Shown piece by piece: positions 23,795-33,161 of a stretch of DNA of 33,859 nt. Origin of the DNA: CAMYLY01 sp036397755 (GTDB taxonomy: Bacteria; Gemmatimonadota; Gemmatimonadetes; Gemmatimonadales; GWC2-71-9); NCBI GenBank assembly GCA_036397755.1, contig DASWII010000045.1, positions 1 through 33,859 of the forward strand. Direction: 5' to 3'. Position numbers and translations under genes: made by a program. Position 1 is the first letter of the stretch, and each line of letters opens with the position of its first letter. Below the pieces are notes generated by a model. That model was given only the letters and a program-made list of their open reading frames with translations. It had not been told where the DNA came from and did no database searches.

Positions 23795-24544
23795 ATGGCA
23801 ACGAACGGCAACGGTAACGGCACGCTCATCAAGCTCGAGGGCTTGAAGAAGGTGTTCTACACGGACGAGGTCGAAACGCACGCGCTTTCGGACGTTCATC
23901 TCGAGATCAAAGAAGGCGACTACGTCGCGATCGCCGGTCCGTCAGGGTGTGGAAAGACCACACTCCTGTCGATCATCGGGCTGCTCGATACGCCGTCCGA
24001 CGGGAACTACACGCTGGCGGGTGAGGCCGTGGCGAAGTTGACCCCCAGCCAGCGCGCCTACGTACGCAATCGCCAGATCGGATTCATTTTCCAGGCGTTC
24101 AATCTGATCGGCGATCTGACCGTGTACGAGAACGTCGAGTTGCCGTTGACTTACCGCAAGATGCCGGCTGCCGAGCGTCGGCAGCGGGTACAGGAGGCGC
24201 TCGAGCGCGTTGGAATGGCCCATCGCACCAAACACTACCCGTCCCAGCTGTCGGGCGGTCAGCAGCAGCGTGTGGCGGTTGCCCGGGCGATTGCCGGCAA
24301 GCCGGCGATCCTCCTGGCTGACGAGCCGACGGGGAACCTCGACTCCAAGAACGGTGAAGCGGTGATGGGGTTGCTCGACGAGCTGCACAACGAAGGTGCG
24401 ACGATCTGCATGGTCACCCACGATCCGCGCTATGCCGAGCACGCGGATCGGGCCGTGCACTTGTTCGACGGACAGGTGGTGCGGGACGAAGCCGGTGGCA
24501 AGGCCAAAGAGCTGAAGACGCACGGCTTCGACGTCGGCCACTGA
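23795..24544 (+). CDS. ABC transporter ATPase, MacB/LolD type (canonical)
   Basis: 249 residues, with AGGAG in front of the ATG. This is a cytoplasmic motor subunit that couples ATP hydrolysis to FtsX-type permeases. The motifs are complete: Walker A GPSGCGKT (48-55), Q-loop IFQAFNLI, signature LSGGQQQRVAVARA, Walker B ILLADEP with catalytic Glu, D-loop GNLDS and H-loop MVTHDPRYAEHADR. A short Asn/Gly-rich N-terminus (MATNGNGNGT) precedes the fold. Gene order is adaptor, 90-base gap, this ATPase, 33-base gap, second ATPase. The permease is probably the double-FtsX protein encoded divergently at 19728-22154, since no other permease follows. Confidence 0.95.
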   Translation: MATNGNGNGTLIKLEGLKKVFYTDEVETHALSDVHLEIKEGDYVAIAGPSGCGKTTLLSIIGLLDTPSDGNYTLAGEAVAKLTPSQRAYVRNRQIGFIFQAFNLIGDLTVYENVELPLTYRKMPAAERRQRVQEALERVGMAHRTKHYPSQLSGGQQQRVAVARAIAGKPAILLADEPTGNLDSKNGEAVMGLLDELHNEGATICMVTHDPRYAEHADRAVHLFDGQVVRDEAGGKAKELKTHGFDVGH

Positions 24545-24577
24545 GCGACCGATGGTCGTCTCATCGACGCCAATCCA

Positions 24578-25267
24578 ATGATCGAGTTACGCGGTGTGGA
24601 GAGGTCGTACCCCGCCGGCAACAGCCGCGTGTGGGTACTACGCCAGATCGACCTGGACGTCGCCGAAGGCGAGTTCCTCACGATCATGGGACCCTCGGGG
24701 GCGGGGAAGTCCACCCTGCTGGCGATCCTCGGCATGCTCGATGCGCAGTGGGAAGGTCAGTACCGCTTCTTGGGTGAACCGGTACACGCGCTGAAGCTCA
24801 GGCGCCGAGCCGAACTCGGCAAACAGTACGTGGGGTTCGTGTTTCAGCAGTACCACCTCATAGACGATCTCACGGTCGCCGAGAACCTCGACTTGCCCTT
24901 GTCCTATCGCGACGTGAAGAAAAAGGAACGCCAGGGGCTTGTGGCGGACATGCTGGACCGCTTCAGCATCGTGGGCAAGAAGGATCTGTTTCCGAGTCAG
25001 CTCTCCGGCGGACAACAACAGCTCGTCGCGGTGGCGCGAGCCGTGATTGGAAACCCAAAGTTGATTCTTGCCGATGAGCCCACCGGGAGTCTCCACTCGA
25101 GTCAGGGGCGGATGATCATGGATCTACTCAAGCGATTGAACGATGAGGGGACCACGGTCATTCAGGTGACGCACAACGAGGAGTGGGCCCAGTACGGAGA
25201 CCGGATCATCGAGCTGTTCGACGGCTGGATGGCCCGCCCCGAGGAATCCCAATCGAGCGCGCCCTAA
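24578..25267 (+). CDS. ABC transporter ATPase, MacB/LolD type with altered signature and D-loop
   Basis: 229 residues. Walker A GPSGAGKS (38-45), Q-loop VFQQYHLI, Walker B LILADEP with the catalytic Glu166, and the H-loop His199 in VTHNEE are all intact. Two positions differ from the family norm and from the ATPase encoded just upstream. The residue after the signature is Leu149 (LSGGQQQL instead of LSGGQQQR), and the D-loop reads GSLHS, with His173 in place of the conserved Asp. The D-loop Asp contributes to communication between the two ATP sites, so this subunit may form an asymmetric heterodimer with the canonical one. There is no clear ribosome site; translation may be coupled to the preceding gene, whose stop is 33 bases upstream. 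Confidence 0.93.
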   Translation: MIELRGVERSYPAGNSRVWVLRQIDLDVAEGEFLTIMGPSGAGKSTLLAILGMLDAQWEGQYRFLGEPVHALKLRRRAELGKQYVGFVFQQYHLIDDLTVAENLDLPLSYRDVKKKERQGLVADMLDRFSIVGKKDLFPSQLSGGQQQLVAVARAVIGNPKLILADEPTGSLHSSQGRMIMDLLKRLNDEGTTVIQVTHNEEWAQYGDRIIELFDGWMARPEESQSSAP

Positions 25268-25354
25268 GGGTCACGCGGGCGGTTTCGGTTGGAGCGGAGG
25301 GCCGAGGCCGGCGAAGGCCCCGCGGCTCGCCGGCCCCCGCCGTTGTCTTGCCGC

Positions 25355-25936
25355 CTACCGGATCGGCACCATCACGTGTGCGTACGGCGTGCCATGCCAC
25401 ATGACGTAGGGGCCACCACTCGAGCGCTCCGTCGGGAGTCCCTGCCCGCCCACGTTCGGCAAAATGAGCATGAGGTGGGGCGGATCGACGAGCCACGATT
25501 GGCCCGGATCGGGCTCCATCTTGTAGGGGTCCGTGTCGCTGGCGCCTGAGCCGCCCTGGAGCATATACGCGATCCCTGTGGCGGTCGGCGTGAAGGGCTG
25601 ACGCCCCTGCCAGGCCTGGAACAACGCCAACCATGTTGCATCGACACACATCGGGTCGTTATCGGGGGTGCCGGGCATGTCGGGCATGCACGTCCAGCCG
25701 TTGGTGCCGGCGCGAACCTGCGTCATCTCGCCGCCCTCGGTCGCCGGCCACGCCATGATCGTCGCGCTGGCGCTGATGGAAGGTGGCGCCGCCGACATGG
25801 CGTTCTGCAGCGTCCATTCCGGCGTGCCGGGCTCGGGTCCGGCGGGCACCGCGGGGGCTTCGCTTTCGGGCGGGGGTGCTGATTGGCAGGCCATGAACAG
25901 CATGGCAGCCGTCATGAGGGGGAGGGGGTGGCGCAT
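25355..25936 (-). CDS. Putative lipoprotein of unknown function
   Basis: 193 residues; AGGAG lies eight bases before the ATG. The N-terminus MRHPLPLMTAAMLFMAC is a lipoprotein-type signal with the acceptor Cys at residue 17, although the lipobox (FMAC) is only a moderate fit. A Pro/Ala/Glu-rich linker follows. The mature part contains several Cys (TNGWTCMPDMPG, NDPMCVDATWLALFQAWQG), Trp-rich segments and a conserved-looking end (PHLMLILPNVGGQGLP, GGPYVMWHGTPYAHVMVPI). The repeated WHGTPYAHVMVP pattern suggests a folded periplasmic domain, but I cannot assign a family or activity. It is separated from the UPF0182 gene upstream by 179 bases that show nothing more than a weak hairpin. Confidence 0.75.
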   Translation of the reverse strand: MRHPLPLMTAAMLFMACQSAPPPESEAPAVPAGPEPGTPEWTLQNAMSAAPPSISASATIMAWPATEGGEMTQVRAGTNGWTCMPDMPGTPDNDPMCVDATWLALFQAWQGRQPFTPTATGIAYMLQGGSGASDTDPYKMEPDPGQSWLVDPPHLMLILPNVGGQGLPTERSSGGPYVMWHGTPYAHVMVPIR

Positions 25937-26115
25937 TTTCTGCTCCTGCGTTGAAGCTGCACTTCGTGCCGGGTTCCGGGCACACGGTCCAACAGCGATC
26001 AGACGAGACGCTACAGCGCATCGCTGGATGGTGCAAGGTCTCGCCCGCCCATGGCGAGCGATATCACACCCGTTCGCAAGCCTTCGACGCTTCGGGGCTG
26101 TTGCCGAATCGGCGG

Positions 26116-28866
26116 CTATCCCCCCACGAGCTCCTGAAGACGCTGCAGGAGTTCGCGCACCCGGCGCATCTGCTCGCCGTACGTGGTCCAGTCGCCGCGC
26201 TGCTGCGCGGCAATGGCTTCCTCGTAGCGGCGAGAGGCCTCGCGGACCAGTTCGGCGACCTGCTGGTCCAGGCCTACCCCGGTGGCTGCCGCGGTTGGCG
26301 CCGCCGCCGCAACAGACCCCCGCTCGTCGGATACCACACCGCCGAACATCCGGGTCAAGGCCGCACCGAGCGTTTCCTCCATAACGACTTGATCCTGATA
26401 GGCGACGATGACGCGCTTGAGCTCGGGAATGCGCCCGCCCTGCGCCCGCAGGTAGAGCGCCTGCACGAACAGGAGTGACTCCTTGATCGGTATCACCAGC
26501 AGATTGCCGCGGATGACCTCCGAACCCCGTTGATCCCAGAGCGAGATCTGCCGCGAAATCTCGGTGTCTTGATTGATGCGATTGACCACCTGGCTCGGCC
26601 CGAACACCAAGCTCTGGCGGGGGAAGCGGTACACCATGAGCTGCCCGTAATGTGCGCCGTCATTCCGCGCGATCATCCACGCCGCCAGGTTGTCCTTTTG
26701 TCGGGGCGTGAACGGCGTCATGACGATGTACTCCTCGGTGGGTTCGCCGGGCAGTCGCATGATGATGTGGCGGAGAAACGGGTCGGATGACCCGGGATTG
26801 TCCGAACTACTGGGAATCTGCCACTGGTCCTCCCGGGCGTAGAAGACCTCGGGCTCGTCCATGTGATAGGTCGTGTACAGGTTCGTCTGAATCTGGAACA
26901 AGTCGGACGGATAGCGGACATGCGCCCGCACGTCGGCGGGCATGGCGTCGATCGGCTCGAACACGTCGGGGAAGATCTTGGCGTAGGTCTGGATGAGCGG
27001 GTCGTCCGCGTCGGCGATGTATGCGCGGACGTCGCCGTCGTACGCGTCGATAACGACCTTGACGCTGTTGCGCATGTAGTTCGTGCGCCCGGAGGCCGGC
27101 AAGGAGTACGGATACATGCCGGTGGTGGTGTACGCATCGAGGATCCACTTCAGCCGGCCGTCGGCGGTGATCGTCAGATATGGGTCGCGGTCCCACGACA
27201 GGAACGGCAGGGCCCTGCGCGCCCGCTCGCCGATCGGGCGGTGGTAGAGCACGCGGCTCTCGGTTGTGATGAGCGGCGTGATCAGAATGTCCAGCGAGCG
27301 AAACCGCACGCTCAACACCAGTTTGCGCAGCAGCGAGTTGACCGGCACGCCGCCTTTGCCCTCGTACACAGTCACCGCGTTGGTGTCGCCGAGTGGATAA
27401 TCGAACTCGCGCTGTCGCGTATTGACGAACACGTAGTCGCTGGAAATCTCCCCGTAGTAGATCTCGGGCCGGGTGATCGAGAGCGACACGTCCGACGACG
27501 GCGGCAGGTCCTTCACGAAGAGTACGGGTAGCCCCTGCGGGGTCACTTGATTGACGGGGCTCAAGGTGAGTCCCATGCCGTGTGTGTACGTCAGGCGTTC
27601 GTTGATGAAGTTCCGCGTGGGGAGCGATGCCGAGTTCAGCTCTCGGGGCGACAGCAAGACCTGCCGGTACTCCCCGTCGATCCAATAGCGGTCGTCGTCG
27701 ACGGCCCGAAAGTCGTAGTAGGTGCGGATCTCCTGGAGCTGGCGGAACGTTTGCAGCAACGGTTCGCGATCCCACAGCCGCACGTTCCTGAGCGTGCCTC
27801 CGTTGGCCTGGATATCCGCGAGCGATAGGGGGGCCTCGCCGCTCAGGTCGCGCACCGCGACGTCCTCGAGGCCCCATGCCGTCCTTGTTGCCCTGATGTG
27901 ATGCTCCAGCTGCGGCGTTTCTTTCACCAGTTCGTTCGGTTTCACGACGAGGGACTGCACGGTCTGCGCCAATAACACGCCGATGACCGCGACCCCGACA
28001 TACAATGCGGTGGCGGTGACGAAACTGCGCAACAGCGAACGGGCGCGTATGCCCCAGGCGATGACGCCGGCGCCGACGAGTGCCGCGATGCCAAGGGCGC
28101 GCAACAGCGGGACGCGTACGGCCAGGTCGGTGTAGCTGGCGCCAAAGAGCGGACCCGTGGTCGAAAACACCATCGAGGGCACGCGCACCAGGAACACGTT
28201 GACCGCCCCGGCGACGAAGAGGCAGATGAGCAGAATCCCGAGGTGGCCGGCCGCCGCCGGCGCGATTGCCACGCGACGGTGGTGCGTGACGATATCGCGC
28301 CGTATCAGGTACAGAGCCCCCGTCATGAGCAGGGCGACCACCAGAAGTCCGATCGCCATGCTGATGATGAAGGAAAGCGCCGGCAGGGTGAACACGTAGT
28401 AGGCGACATCCTTGCCAAAGAGCGGATCCACCTCGCCGAAGGGTGTTCGGTGTCTGAAGGACTGGACGACAAGCCACTGGTCGGCCGCCGCCAAGCCCGT
28501 CAGGATGCCGAGGAATGCGGACGCCGGGACTGCCAGGCGCCTGAGCAGGCCGGAGAGGTCGACCTGGGGCGCGCCGCCTCGGATTCCCGCGATCACGAGA
28601 TTCGGTGCCACGCCGCGCTGGGCGAACCGGAGGTTGAGCCAGAAGAACACGCCCGCGGCGAGTCCTACCATCAACCCCAGGCCCAGCTTGGTCTTGAGCG
28701 CGGTGAGGAAGACCGACGCGAACCCGATGGCTGAGAACCAGTACCAGTCCGCGAGGAGTTGGACGATCAGGGGGACAGCGACCAGCGCACCAATGAGCAC
28801 GCCGGCAAAGACGACGATCAGGATGGCACGGCGTCGGAGCATGCGTGCGGGGGTCTTGCTGGTCAC
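26116..28866 (-). CDS. UPF0182 family integral membrane protein
   Basis: About 916 residues. A GTG at 28875 overlaps the GAGGAG ribosome site (28875-28880), so the GTG at 28866, eight bases after it, is the likely start. About seven membrane helices occupy the first 330 residues: the first (AILIVVFAGVLIGALVAVPL) is followed by WYWFSAIGFASVF, a UPF0182 hallmark, and then by further hydrophobic blocks separated by loops. The remaining 580 residues form a large domain on the outer face with conserved family stretches such as NFINERLTYTHGMGLTLSPVN, RPEIYYGE, VRAYIADADDPLIQTYAKIFP and MVYRFPRQSLVFGPSQ. The end is a helical region (VAELVREASRRYEEAIAAQQ). The family (COG1615) is widespread but has no established biochemical role. 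Single gene, no operon partner. Confidence 0.92.
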   Translation of the reverse strand: MTSKTPARMLRRRAILIVVFAGVLIGALVAVPLIVQLLADWYWFSAIGFASVFLTALKTKLGLGLMVGLAAGVFFWLNLRFAQRGVAPNLVIAGIRGGAPQVDLSGLLRRLAVPASAFLGILTGLAAADQWLVVQSFRHRTPFGEVDPLFGKDVAYYVFTLPALSFIISMAIGLLVVALLMTGALYLIRRDIVTHHRRVAIAPAAAGHLGILLICLFVAGAVNVFLVRVPSMVFSTTGPLFGASYTDLAVRVPLLRALGIAALVGAGVIAWGIRARSLLRSFVTATALYVGVAVIGVLLAQTVQSLVVKPNELVKETPQLEHHIRATRTAWGLEDVAVRDLSGEAPLSLADIQANGGTLRNVRLWDREPLLQTFRQLQEIRTYYDFRAVDDDRYWIDGEYRQVLLSPRELNSASLPTRNFINERLTYTHGMGLTLSPVNQVTPQGLPVLFVKDLPPSSDVSLSITRPEIYYGEISSDYVFVNTRQREFDYPLGDTNAVTVYEGKGGVPVNSLLRKLVLSVRFRSLDILITPLITTESRVLYHRPIGERARRALPFLSWDRDPYLTITADGRLKWILDAYTTTGMYPYSLPASGRTNYMRNSVKVVIDAYDGDVRAYIADADDPLIQTYAKIFPDVFEPIDAMPADVRAHVRYPSDLFQIQTNLYTTYHMDEPEVFYAREDQWQIPSSSDNPGSSDPFLRHIIMRLPGEPTEEYIVMTPFTPRQKDNLAAWMIARNDGAHYGQLMVYRFPRQSLVFGPSQVVNRINQDTEISRQISLWDQRGSEVIRGNLLVIPIKESLLFVQALYLRAQGGRIPELKRVIVAYQDQVVMEETLGAALTRMFGGVVSDERGSVAAAAPTAAATGVGLDQQVAELVREASRRYEEAIAAQQRGDWTTYGEQMRRVRELLQRLQELVGG

Positions 28867-29452
28867 GAGTGCCACTCCTCGGGTTTTGCGGTCGCTGGTT
28901 TCAAGGAACCTAGCTATGTGTCCCCGCCGCCGGGGACCCTTCCGTGAGGCGGATTGCCCCGGGGGCCTGCGTGTGACCGGGACTCGCGGTCAGGTGGTGC
29001 GACGGCTTGGCGTGAGCGCCGGCCGCTCCCGTAGCCCATGTCAGCGCCCCATCGTGGCGATACGATGCTGGCCCGGACCCGGCGCTGCATTGGGGGGAAG
29101 GGGCCTGGCGGGCGGCCGCGGGCGGGCGGGCAAACTCAGGTCGCTCCCGTACCGGCGGGCTCGACGCTCCCGCAGCCGGCATCGAAGCCCGCTGGTCACC
29201 TGCGCTGCCGAGACCGCGGGTCCGTCGAAGGGCGCCGGTTCCTGGCGGTTCGTGCCTTGCCTCGCTAGGTTGCGCCACGACGCAGGATGTTGCGCGCAGT
29301 GGTTCTCCGGGCCGCCTCCGGGCGGTCCGCGCAGGTGTGTCAGACAAGGTCCCACCGTTCTCGCACTTCCCTGAAACCGAGCACACTGTTGCAAGCGCCT
29401 CGTCCCGAACGCGGCACGCCGTCGCGCGGGTGACACCGAAGCAGTGAGGAAC
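28867..29452. other. Gene-free stretch upstream of UPF0182 and the DEAD-box gene
   Basis: 586 bases between divergent genes. No frame here has protein-like composition. Visible structures are GTCCCCG CCGC CGGGGAC (28920-28937, perfect 7-bp stem) in front of UPF0182, and GGGCCGCC TCCG GGCGGTCC (29309-29328, 8-bp stem with one G-U) about 125 bases before the helicase. The latter could be part of a structured leader of the helicase mRNA. I find no convincing promoter hexamers. Confidence 0.5.
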
Positions 29453-30712
29453 ATGGAAGAGACGACAACGACAGGTGCGATCGCCGAGGAGGTGGTGAGG
29501 TTCGACGACCTCGGCCTCGAACCTTACCTGTTGAAAGCCCTGGCCAAAGAAGGATACGAGATCCCGACGTCGATTCAGCGCGAGGCCATTCCTTTGGGGC
29601 TCGCGGGGAAGGACCTGGTGGGATCGGCGCAAACGGGAACGGGCAAGACCGCGGCGTTCATGCTGCCGATCATTCAACGATTGGTGCCCGGAACCGGCGG
29701 TCAACTTCGGGCGCTGGTGCTCGTGCCGACGCGCGAGTTGGCGGAGCAAGTGTTGCAGAGTGCGCGCACGTACGGCCGCTACACCGATCTCAAGTTCACG
29801 GCGGTCTATGGCGGTGTGCAGATGGGCGCGCAGACCCGGGCGCTCCGCACGGGGGTGGATGTGGTGGTGGCGACGCCGGGGCGATTGCTGGATCATATCG
29901 GTCGGGGGCACGTGGATAGCAGCAAGCTCGAAGTGCTCGTGCTCGACGAAGCGGACCGCATGCTGGACATGGGGTTCGCGCCCGACGTGCACAAGATCAT
30001 CGACACGGTGCCAGTGGCTCGTCAGACGATGCTGTTTTCCGCGACGATCTCGCGCGACGTCGACCATCTGGCGCGCCGCGCGATGGAAGGCCATGTGGCC
30101 GTGGACATCGGCCGGCGCGCCGAGGTCGCCTCCGGGGTGCAGCACATTCTCGTGGCCGCGGACCGGTCGCGGAAAGCGGAGTTGCTCTCCCACATGTTGC
30201 ACGCGTTGCCAAAGGGCCGCACGCTGATCTTCGCCCGCACGAAGTTCGGCACGGAACGGCTCGCGCATCGGTTGGAGTTGGATGGGCACGATGTGATTGC
30301 CCTGCACGGTGGGAAGACGCAGGACGTGCGTACCGAGGCACTGGCCCGATTCAAGGACGGGCGCACGCGCGTGCTGGTTGCCACGGACGTCGCGGCTCGG
30401 GGCATCGACGTCGATGATATTGTGATGGTGGTGAACTATGACGTGCCGAACGATCCCGAGGTGTACGTGCATCGGGTGGGCCGGACGGCGCGGGCCGGTG
30501 CCGAGGGTCTCGGTCTCACGCTCATGTCACCGGATGAGTGGCTCATGATGCGCGACATCGAGAAGCTGATCGGTCGGGTGATGAAGCGGGAAGTCGTGCC
30601 GGGTTTCGAGCCCAGGGTGGCGCCTGCGCAGCCGGTCGTGACGAGCGAAGAGCCGAAACGCGGTCGCGGACTCGGTCCGCGCGGGGGCGGGCGGCGCCGG
30701 GGGCGCCGCTAG
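29453..30712 (+). CDS. DEAD-box RNA helicase (RhlE-like)
   Basis: 419 residues from the ATG at 29453 with GAGGAA before it. It unwinds short RNA duplexes using ATP, in ribosome assembly or RNA decay, and is often induced by cold. The core motifs are all present: Q-motif region (FDDLGLEPYL...IPTSIQREAIP), motif I AQTGTGKT (59-66), PTRELAEQ, TPGRLLDH, DEAD in VLDEADRMLDMGF (165-168), SAT in FSATIS (196-198), ATDVAARGIDVDD and HRVGRTARAG. The C-terminal tail is short and basic (EEPKRGRGLGPRGGGRRRGRR), as in RhlE-type helicases that contact rRNA. The long leader may be regulatory. Its stop codon overlaps that of the convergent small gene in one CTAG. Confidence 0.95.
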   Translation: MEETTTTGAIAEEVVRFDDLGLEPYLLKALAKEGYEIPTSIQREAIPLGLAGKDLVGSAQTGTGKTAAFMLPIIQRLVPGTGGQLRALVLVPTRELAEQVLQSARTYGRYTDLKFTAVYGGVQMGAQTRALRTGVDVVVATPGRLLDHIGRGHVDSSKLEVLVLDEADRMLDMGFAPDVHKIIDTVPVARQTMLFSATISRDVDHLARRAMEGHVAVDIGRRAEVASGVQHILVAADRSRKAELLSHMLHALPKGRTLIFARTKFGTERLAHRLELDGHDVIALHGGKTQDVRTEALARFKDGRTRVLVATDVAARGIDVDDIVMVVNYDVPNDPEVYVHRVGRTARAGAEGLGLTLMSPDEWLMMRDIEKLIGRVMKREVVPGFEPRVAPAQPVVTSEEPKRGRGLGPRGGGRRRGRR

Positions 30713-30990
30713 CGCTCCATCGGCACGAAGGGACTGAGTCCGTTGATGGCCACGGCGCGGTCCTCACCACCCGCGTAGGTGTTCCGCCGCACCACGAAAT
30801 CACCGACGCGCCCATCAGGCAGGACGATCCGGTACTTCTGGCCCGCATCGAGCTTCGTCATGTGCTTGATGGTGATGGTGCCGTGCCACCGGGGCGCACC
30901 GGCCCCAATGGTCTCCTCGATGGAAACCATCACGTCTGCGGCGATGTCGGTCCCATCCTCAAGGCAGATCGTGCAGCGGTAAAACGCCAT
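30709..30990 (-). CDS. Small protein of unknown function with CxxC
   Basis: 93 residues. The N-terminus MAFYRCTICLEDGTDI has a single CxxC, too little for a full zinc ribbon. The rest is beta-rich (WHGTITIKHMTKL, KYRIVLPDGRVGDFVVRR), suggesting a small barrel. There is no signal peptide and no membrane segment. AGGAG lies about ten bases before the ATG. Its stop codon shares the palindrome CTAG (30709-30712) with the stop of the convergent helicase gene, so the two genes overlap by four bases tail to tail. I do not recognise the family. Confidence 0.7.
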   Translation of the reverse strand: MAFYRCTICLEDGTDIAADVMVSIEETIGAGAPRWHGTITIKHMTKLDAGQKYRIVLPDGRVGDFVVRRNTYAGGEDRAVAINGLSPFVPMER

Positions 30991-31052
30991 GCGGCCTTCG
31001 CTCCTGCGGTCAGTGTCGCCATCGAAAGTTTACGACCAGAATCCACTGATGT

Positions 31053-33161
31053 CTATTCTCCTTGATCTGCGGCGCCCGCGTCAACTGGTGTGCCCCAAAG
31101 GGAGCGGAAGTAGTAGGCGAGCGCCAAGAAAAGCCCCCCGAACCCCAAGAACAACACGATCCTCCAGAACGGATCGACCGCCCGCAGGTCGACCAGGAAC
31201 AGCTTGCCGACGAGCATTCCGAGCGTCACGAACGCCGCGGTGCGCAAGGGTGCCAGCCTCCGCCGGAGCCCGAGAACGAGCAATGCGACGCCATACGCTC
31301 CCCAGGCGAGACTCACCCAGGCGTGGCCGACCGGCAGTTGCACCAGCTCGTACCAAAACCATCCCAGCACGCCGACGTGGAGGATGCCGCCGTACCCCAG
31401 TTTCTCGGACGGGTCGGACAACTGCATGGCGCCGTGACCGACGAGCAGCAGCGCCCCCAACAACGCCACGCTCTCGACCCCGATCAAAGGTGTGCCGGCG
31501 GCAGGGGAGCCCAGTCGCACGGCGAACGCAATGCCCGTCATCACCGAGGCCGCATGACCGGCCCTGTGGAGATTCAACCGACCCAGCGTTCGTCCCGTCC
31601 GATGAAGCAGGCCGGCGATCAGGCCCCAGGCTGCGATAGTGAGGGCGCTTCCGGCTTCGACGATTGTCAACTCCCTCGCAACCAGGGCGCCCAGCCCGTA
31701 CGCGGCGGCGATGTCGTAGGCGTCCCGTCCGACTCCCGCGCTCAACCGCGCCGAGGCGATCGCGAGCGCGACGACCGCCAGATCGGCGAGCGCGACCCAG
31801 TGCAGCTCTCCGCTGGTGGGGGGCTCGGCGGCCAGGCGGATCACGAATGACATCGCGACGACGAACCACACCGCGTTGGCGGTGAAGCGCATGCGGCGAT
31901 CGCTCAGCCGACCGCTCGCATACAGGAGCAACGTTCCCTCCAAGGCCCACGTCACCGTGCGGGTGTGCGCGCCCATGAGGAATTGGATCGCGAGGGCCGC
32001 GAAGACGGCGGCGGCAATGGCATGCAACGACGTCAGGCGCTCATCGAGCCGGGGGCGCGCGACGAACCACACTGCCGAAAACAGCAGGCTCCCACCCAGC
32101 GCGAGCATCCCGTTCGCGGTGTCCGATGGAGACCACACGGCCATGGTCATTCCGTAAGCGACGAGGCTGGTGGGCAGCAACAGCGGACCGACGTCGGCGT
32201 GTGCCGCGTCGGAGGACCGCAGGAACCTGCGCACCAAGGGTCCCGCCCACGTGGCAAGCCACGTGACGGCGATTCCCACCTGCATCGTCGGGCGATCGGC
32301 GGCGGGCACGTCGCCGACCACGTTGAGCACCGAACCGAGCGACGCCCAACCGCCCACGGCGGCGGCCCACAGCAGCGGTGTCCATCCCGTCACCCACACG
32401 ATTGCCACCGCGCCGATCACGATGGCCGACTCGTAGGTGACGGCCCCGAGCACGGTGCCTGCGTCACTCGTGATCACGAACGGTGTCGCGAGACCTGCGG
32501 CGGTTGCCAGGATCGCGAGCGTTACCTCCCGCACGCGGACCGCGGAGACGTAGGCCAACGCCGTCACCAGCGTCATGTACGTCAGGGCGACGGCATACGA
32601 CACCAGTGCGAATACCTCGTGGGCCGCGTAGCCGGTCACGTACAGCGTTGCCACGCCGCCGCCGATCATCAGTGGGGCGATCCAGCGTTGGGTTCGGGGC
32701 ACGCGGAACCCGACCACACAAAGCACCGCGCCGAGGGCGAAGCCGAAGCCCACGCGGATCGCAGGCGTGAGCCATCCCTTGTCCACGGCGTACTTGAACA
32801 GAAACGCCACGCCGAACAGGAGCAGACCGATACCGACCCGCGCGATCCAATAGTCGGCGCCCCTCGCCGGCCGATCGCGCGACGCCGCCTTTGCCCTCAC
32901 CGCCGCTGCACCGCCAGAAGTCGAGGGACCGCTCATCCCTGTGACCGGCGACGCCCGCGGTGGCTCCGCCCGCGTCGCGGGGGATGTGGGTCGGGCCGCG
33001 GGCGCCGCCGGTCCACCAGCCGGCTGGGCGCTCGGCGTGGCGCGGACTCCGTCCGCGCCACCCTTAGTGTCCAGCCGGCGCAGGATTCTACGCACGTGGC
33101 CCTCGAGCACCGTGAGCCGCTGCTCGAGCGCGTCGATGCGGTCCTGAGGCTCGCTACTCAC
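31053..33161 (-). CDS. DUF2339 family polytopic membrane protein
   Basis: 702 residues from a GTG at 33161. The N-terminus (QDRIDALEQRLTVLEGHVRRIL) is a short coiled coil, followed by a disordered Ala/Pro/Gly linker of about 70 residues. From RGADYWIARVGIGLLLFGVAFLFKYAVDKGWL, a DUF2339 hallmark, the protein is almost entirely hydrophobic, with roughly 18-20 membrane helices to the C-terminus (LFLALAYYFRSLWG). The family has no proven function. The gene overlaps the 3' end of the preceding TonB-like gene by eight bases, so the two are probably translated together. No dedicated ribosome site is visible, which fits translational coupling. Confidence 0.9.
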   Translation of the reverse strand: MSSEPQDRIDALEQRLTVLEGHVRRILRRLDTKGGADGVRATPSAQPAGGPAAPAARPTSPATRAEPPRASPVTGMSGPSTSGGAAAVRAKAASRDRPARGADYWIARVGIGLLLFGVAFLFKYAVDKGWLTPAIRVGFGFALGAVLCVVGFRVPRTQRWIAPLMIGGGVATLYVTGYAAHEVFALVSYAVALTYMTLVTALAYVSAVRVREVTLAILATAAGLATPFVITSDAGTVLGAVTYESAIVIGAVAIVWVTGWTPLLWAAAVGGWASLGSVLNVVGDVPAADRPTMQVGIAVTWLATWAGPLVRRFLRSSDAAHADVGPLLLPTSLVAYGMTMAVWSPSDTANGMLALGGSLLFSAVWFVARPRLDERLTSLHAIAAAVFAALAIQFLMGAHTRTVTWALEGTLLLYASGRLSDRRMRFTANAVWFVVAMSFVIRLAAEPPTSGELHWVALADLAVVALAIASARLSAGVGRDAYDIAAAYGLGALVARELTIVEAGSALTIAAWGLIAGLLHRTGRTLGRLNLHRAGHAASVMTGIAFAVRLGSPAAGTPLIGVESVALLGALLLVGHGAMQLSDPSEKLGYGGILHVGVLGWFWYELVQLPVGHAWVSLAWGAYGVALLVLGLRRRLAPLRTAAFVTLGMLVGKLFLVDLRAVDPFWRIVLFLGFGGLFLALAYYFRSLWGTPVDAGAADQGE

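Noticed and set aside
28920..28937. Perfect 7-bp hairpin as a terminator
   Set aside because: It lies upstream of both divergent genes and has no T-run, so it is not at any gene's 3' end.
29041..29454. A possible small minus-strand gene between UPF0182 and the helicase
   Set aside because: Arg/Pro/Ala-rich composition, no ribosome site, no similarity to any family I know.
28910..30472. A 520-codon open frame on the minus strand opposite the DEAD-box gene
   Set aside because: It is antisense to a helicase with every motif intact, has His/Arg-rich composition typical of shadow frames in GC-rich DNA, and shows no domain.
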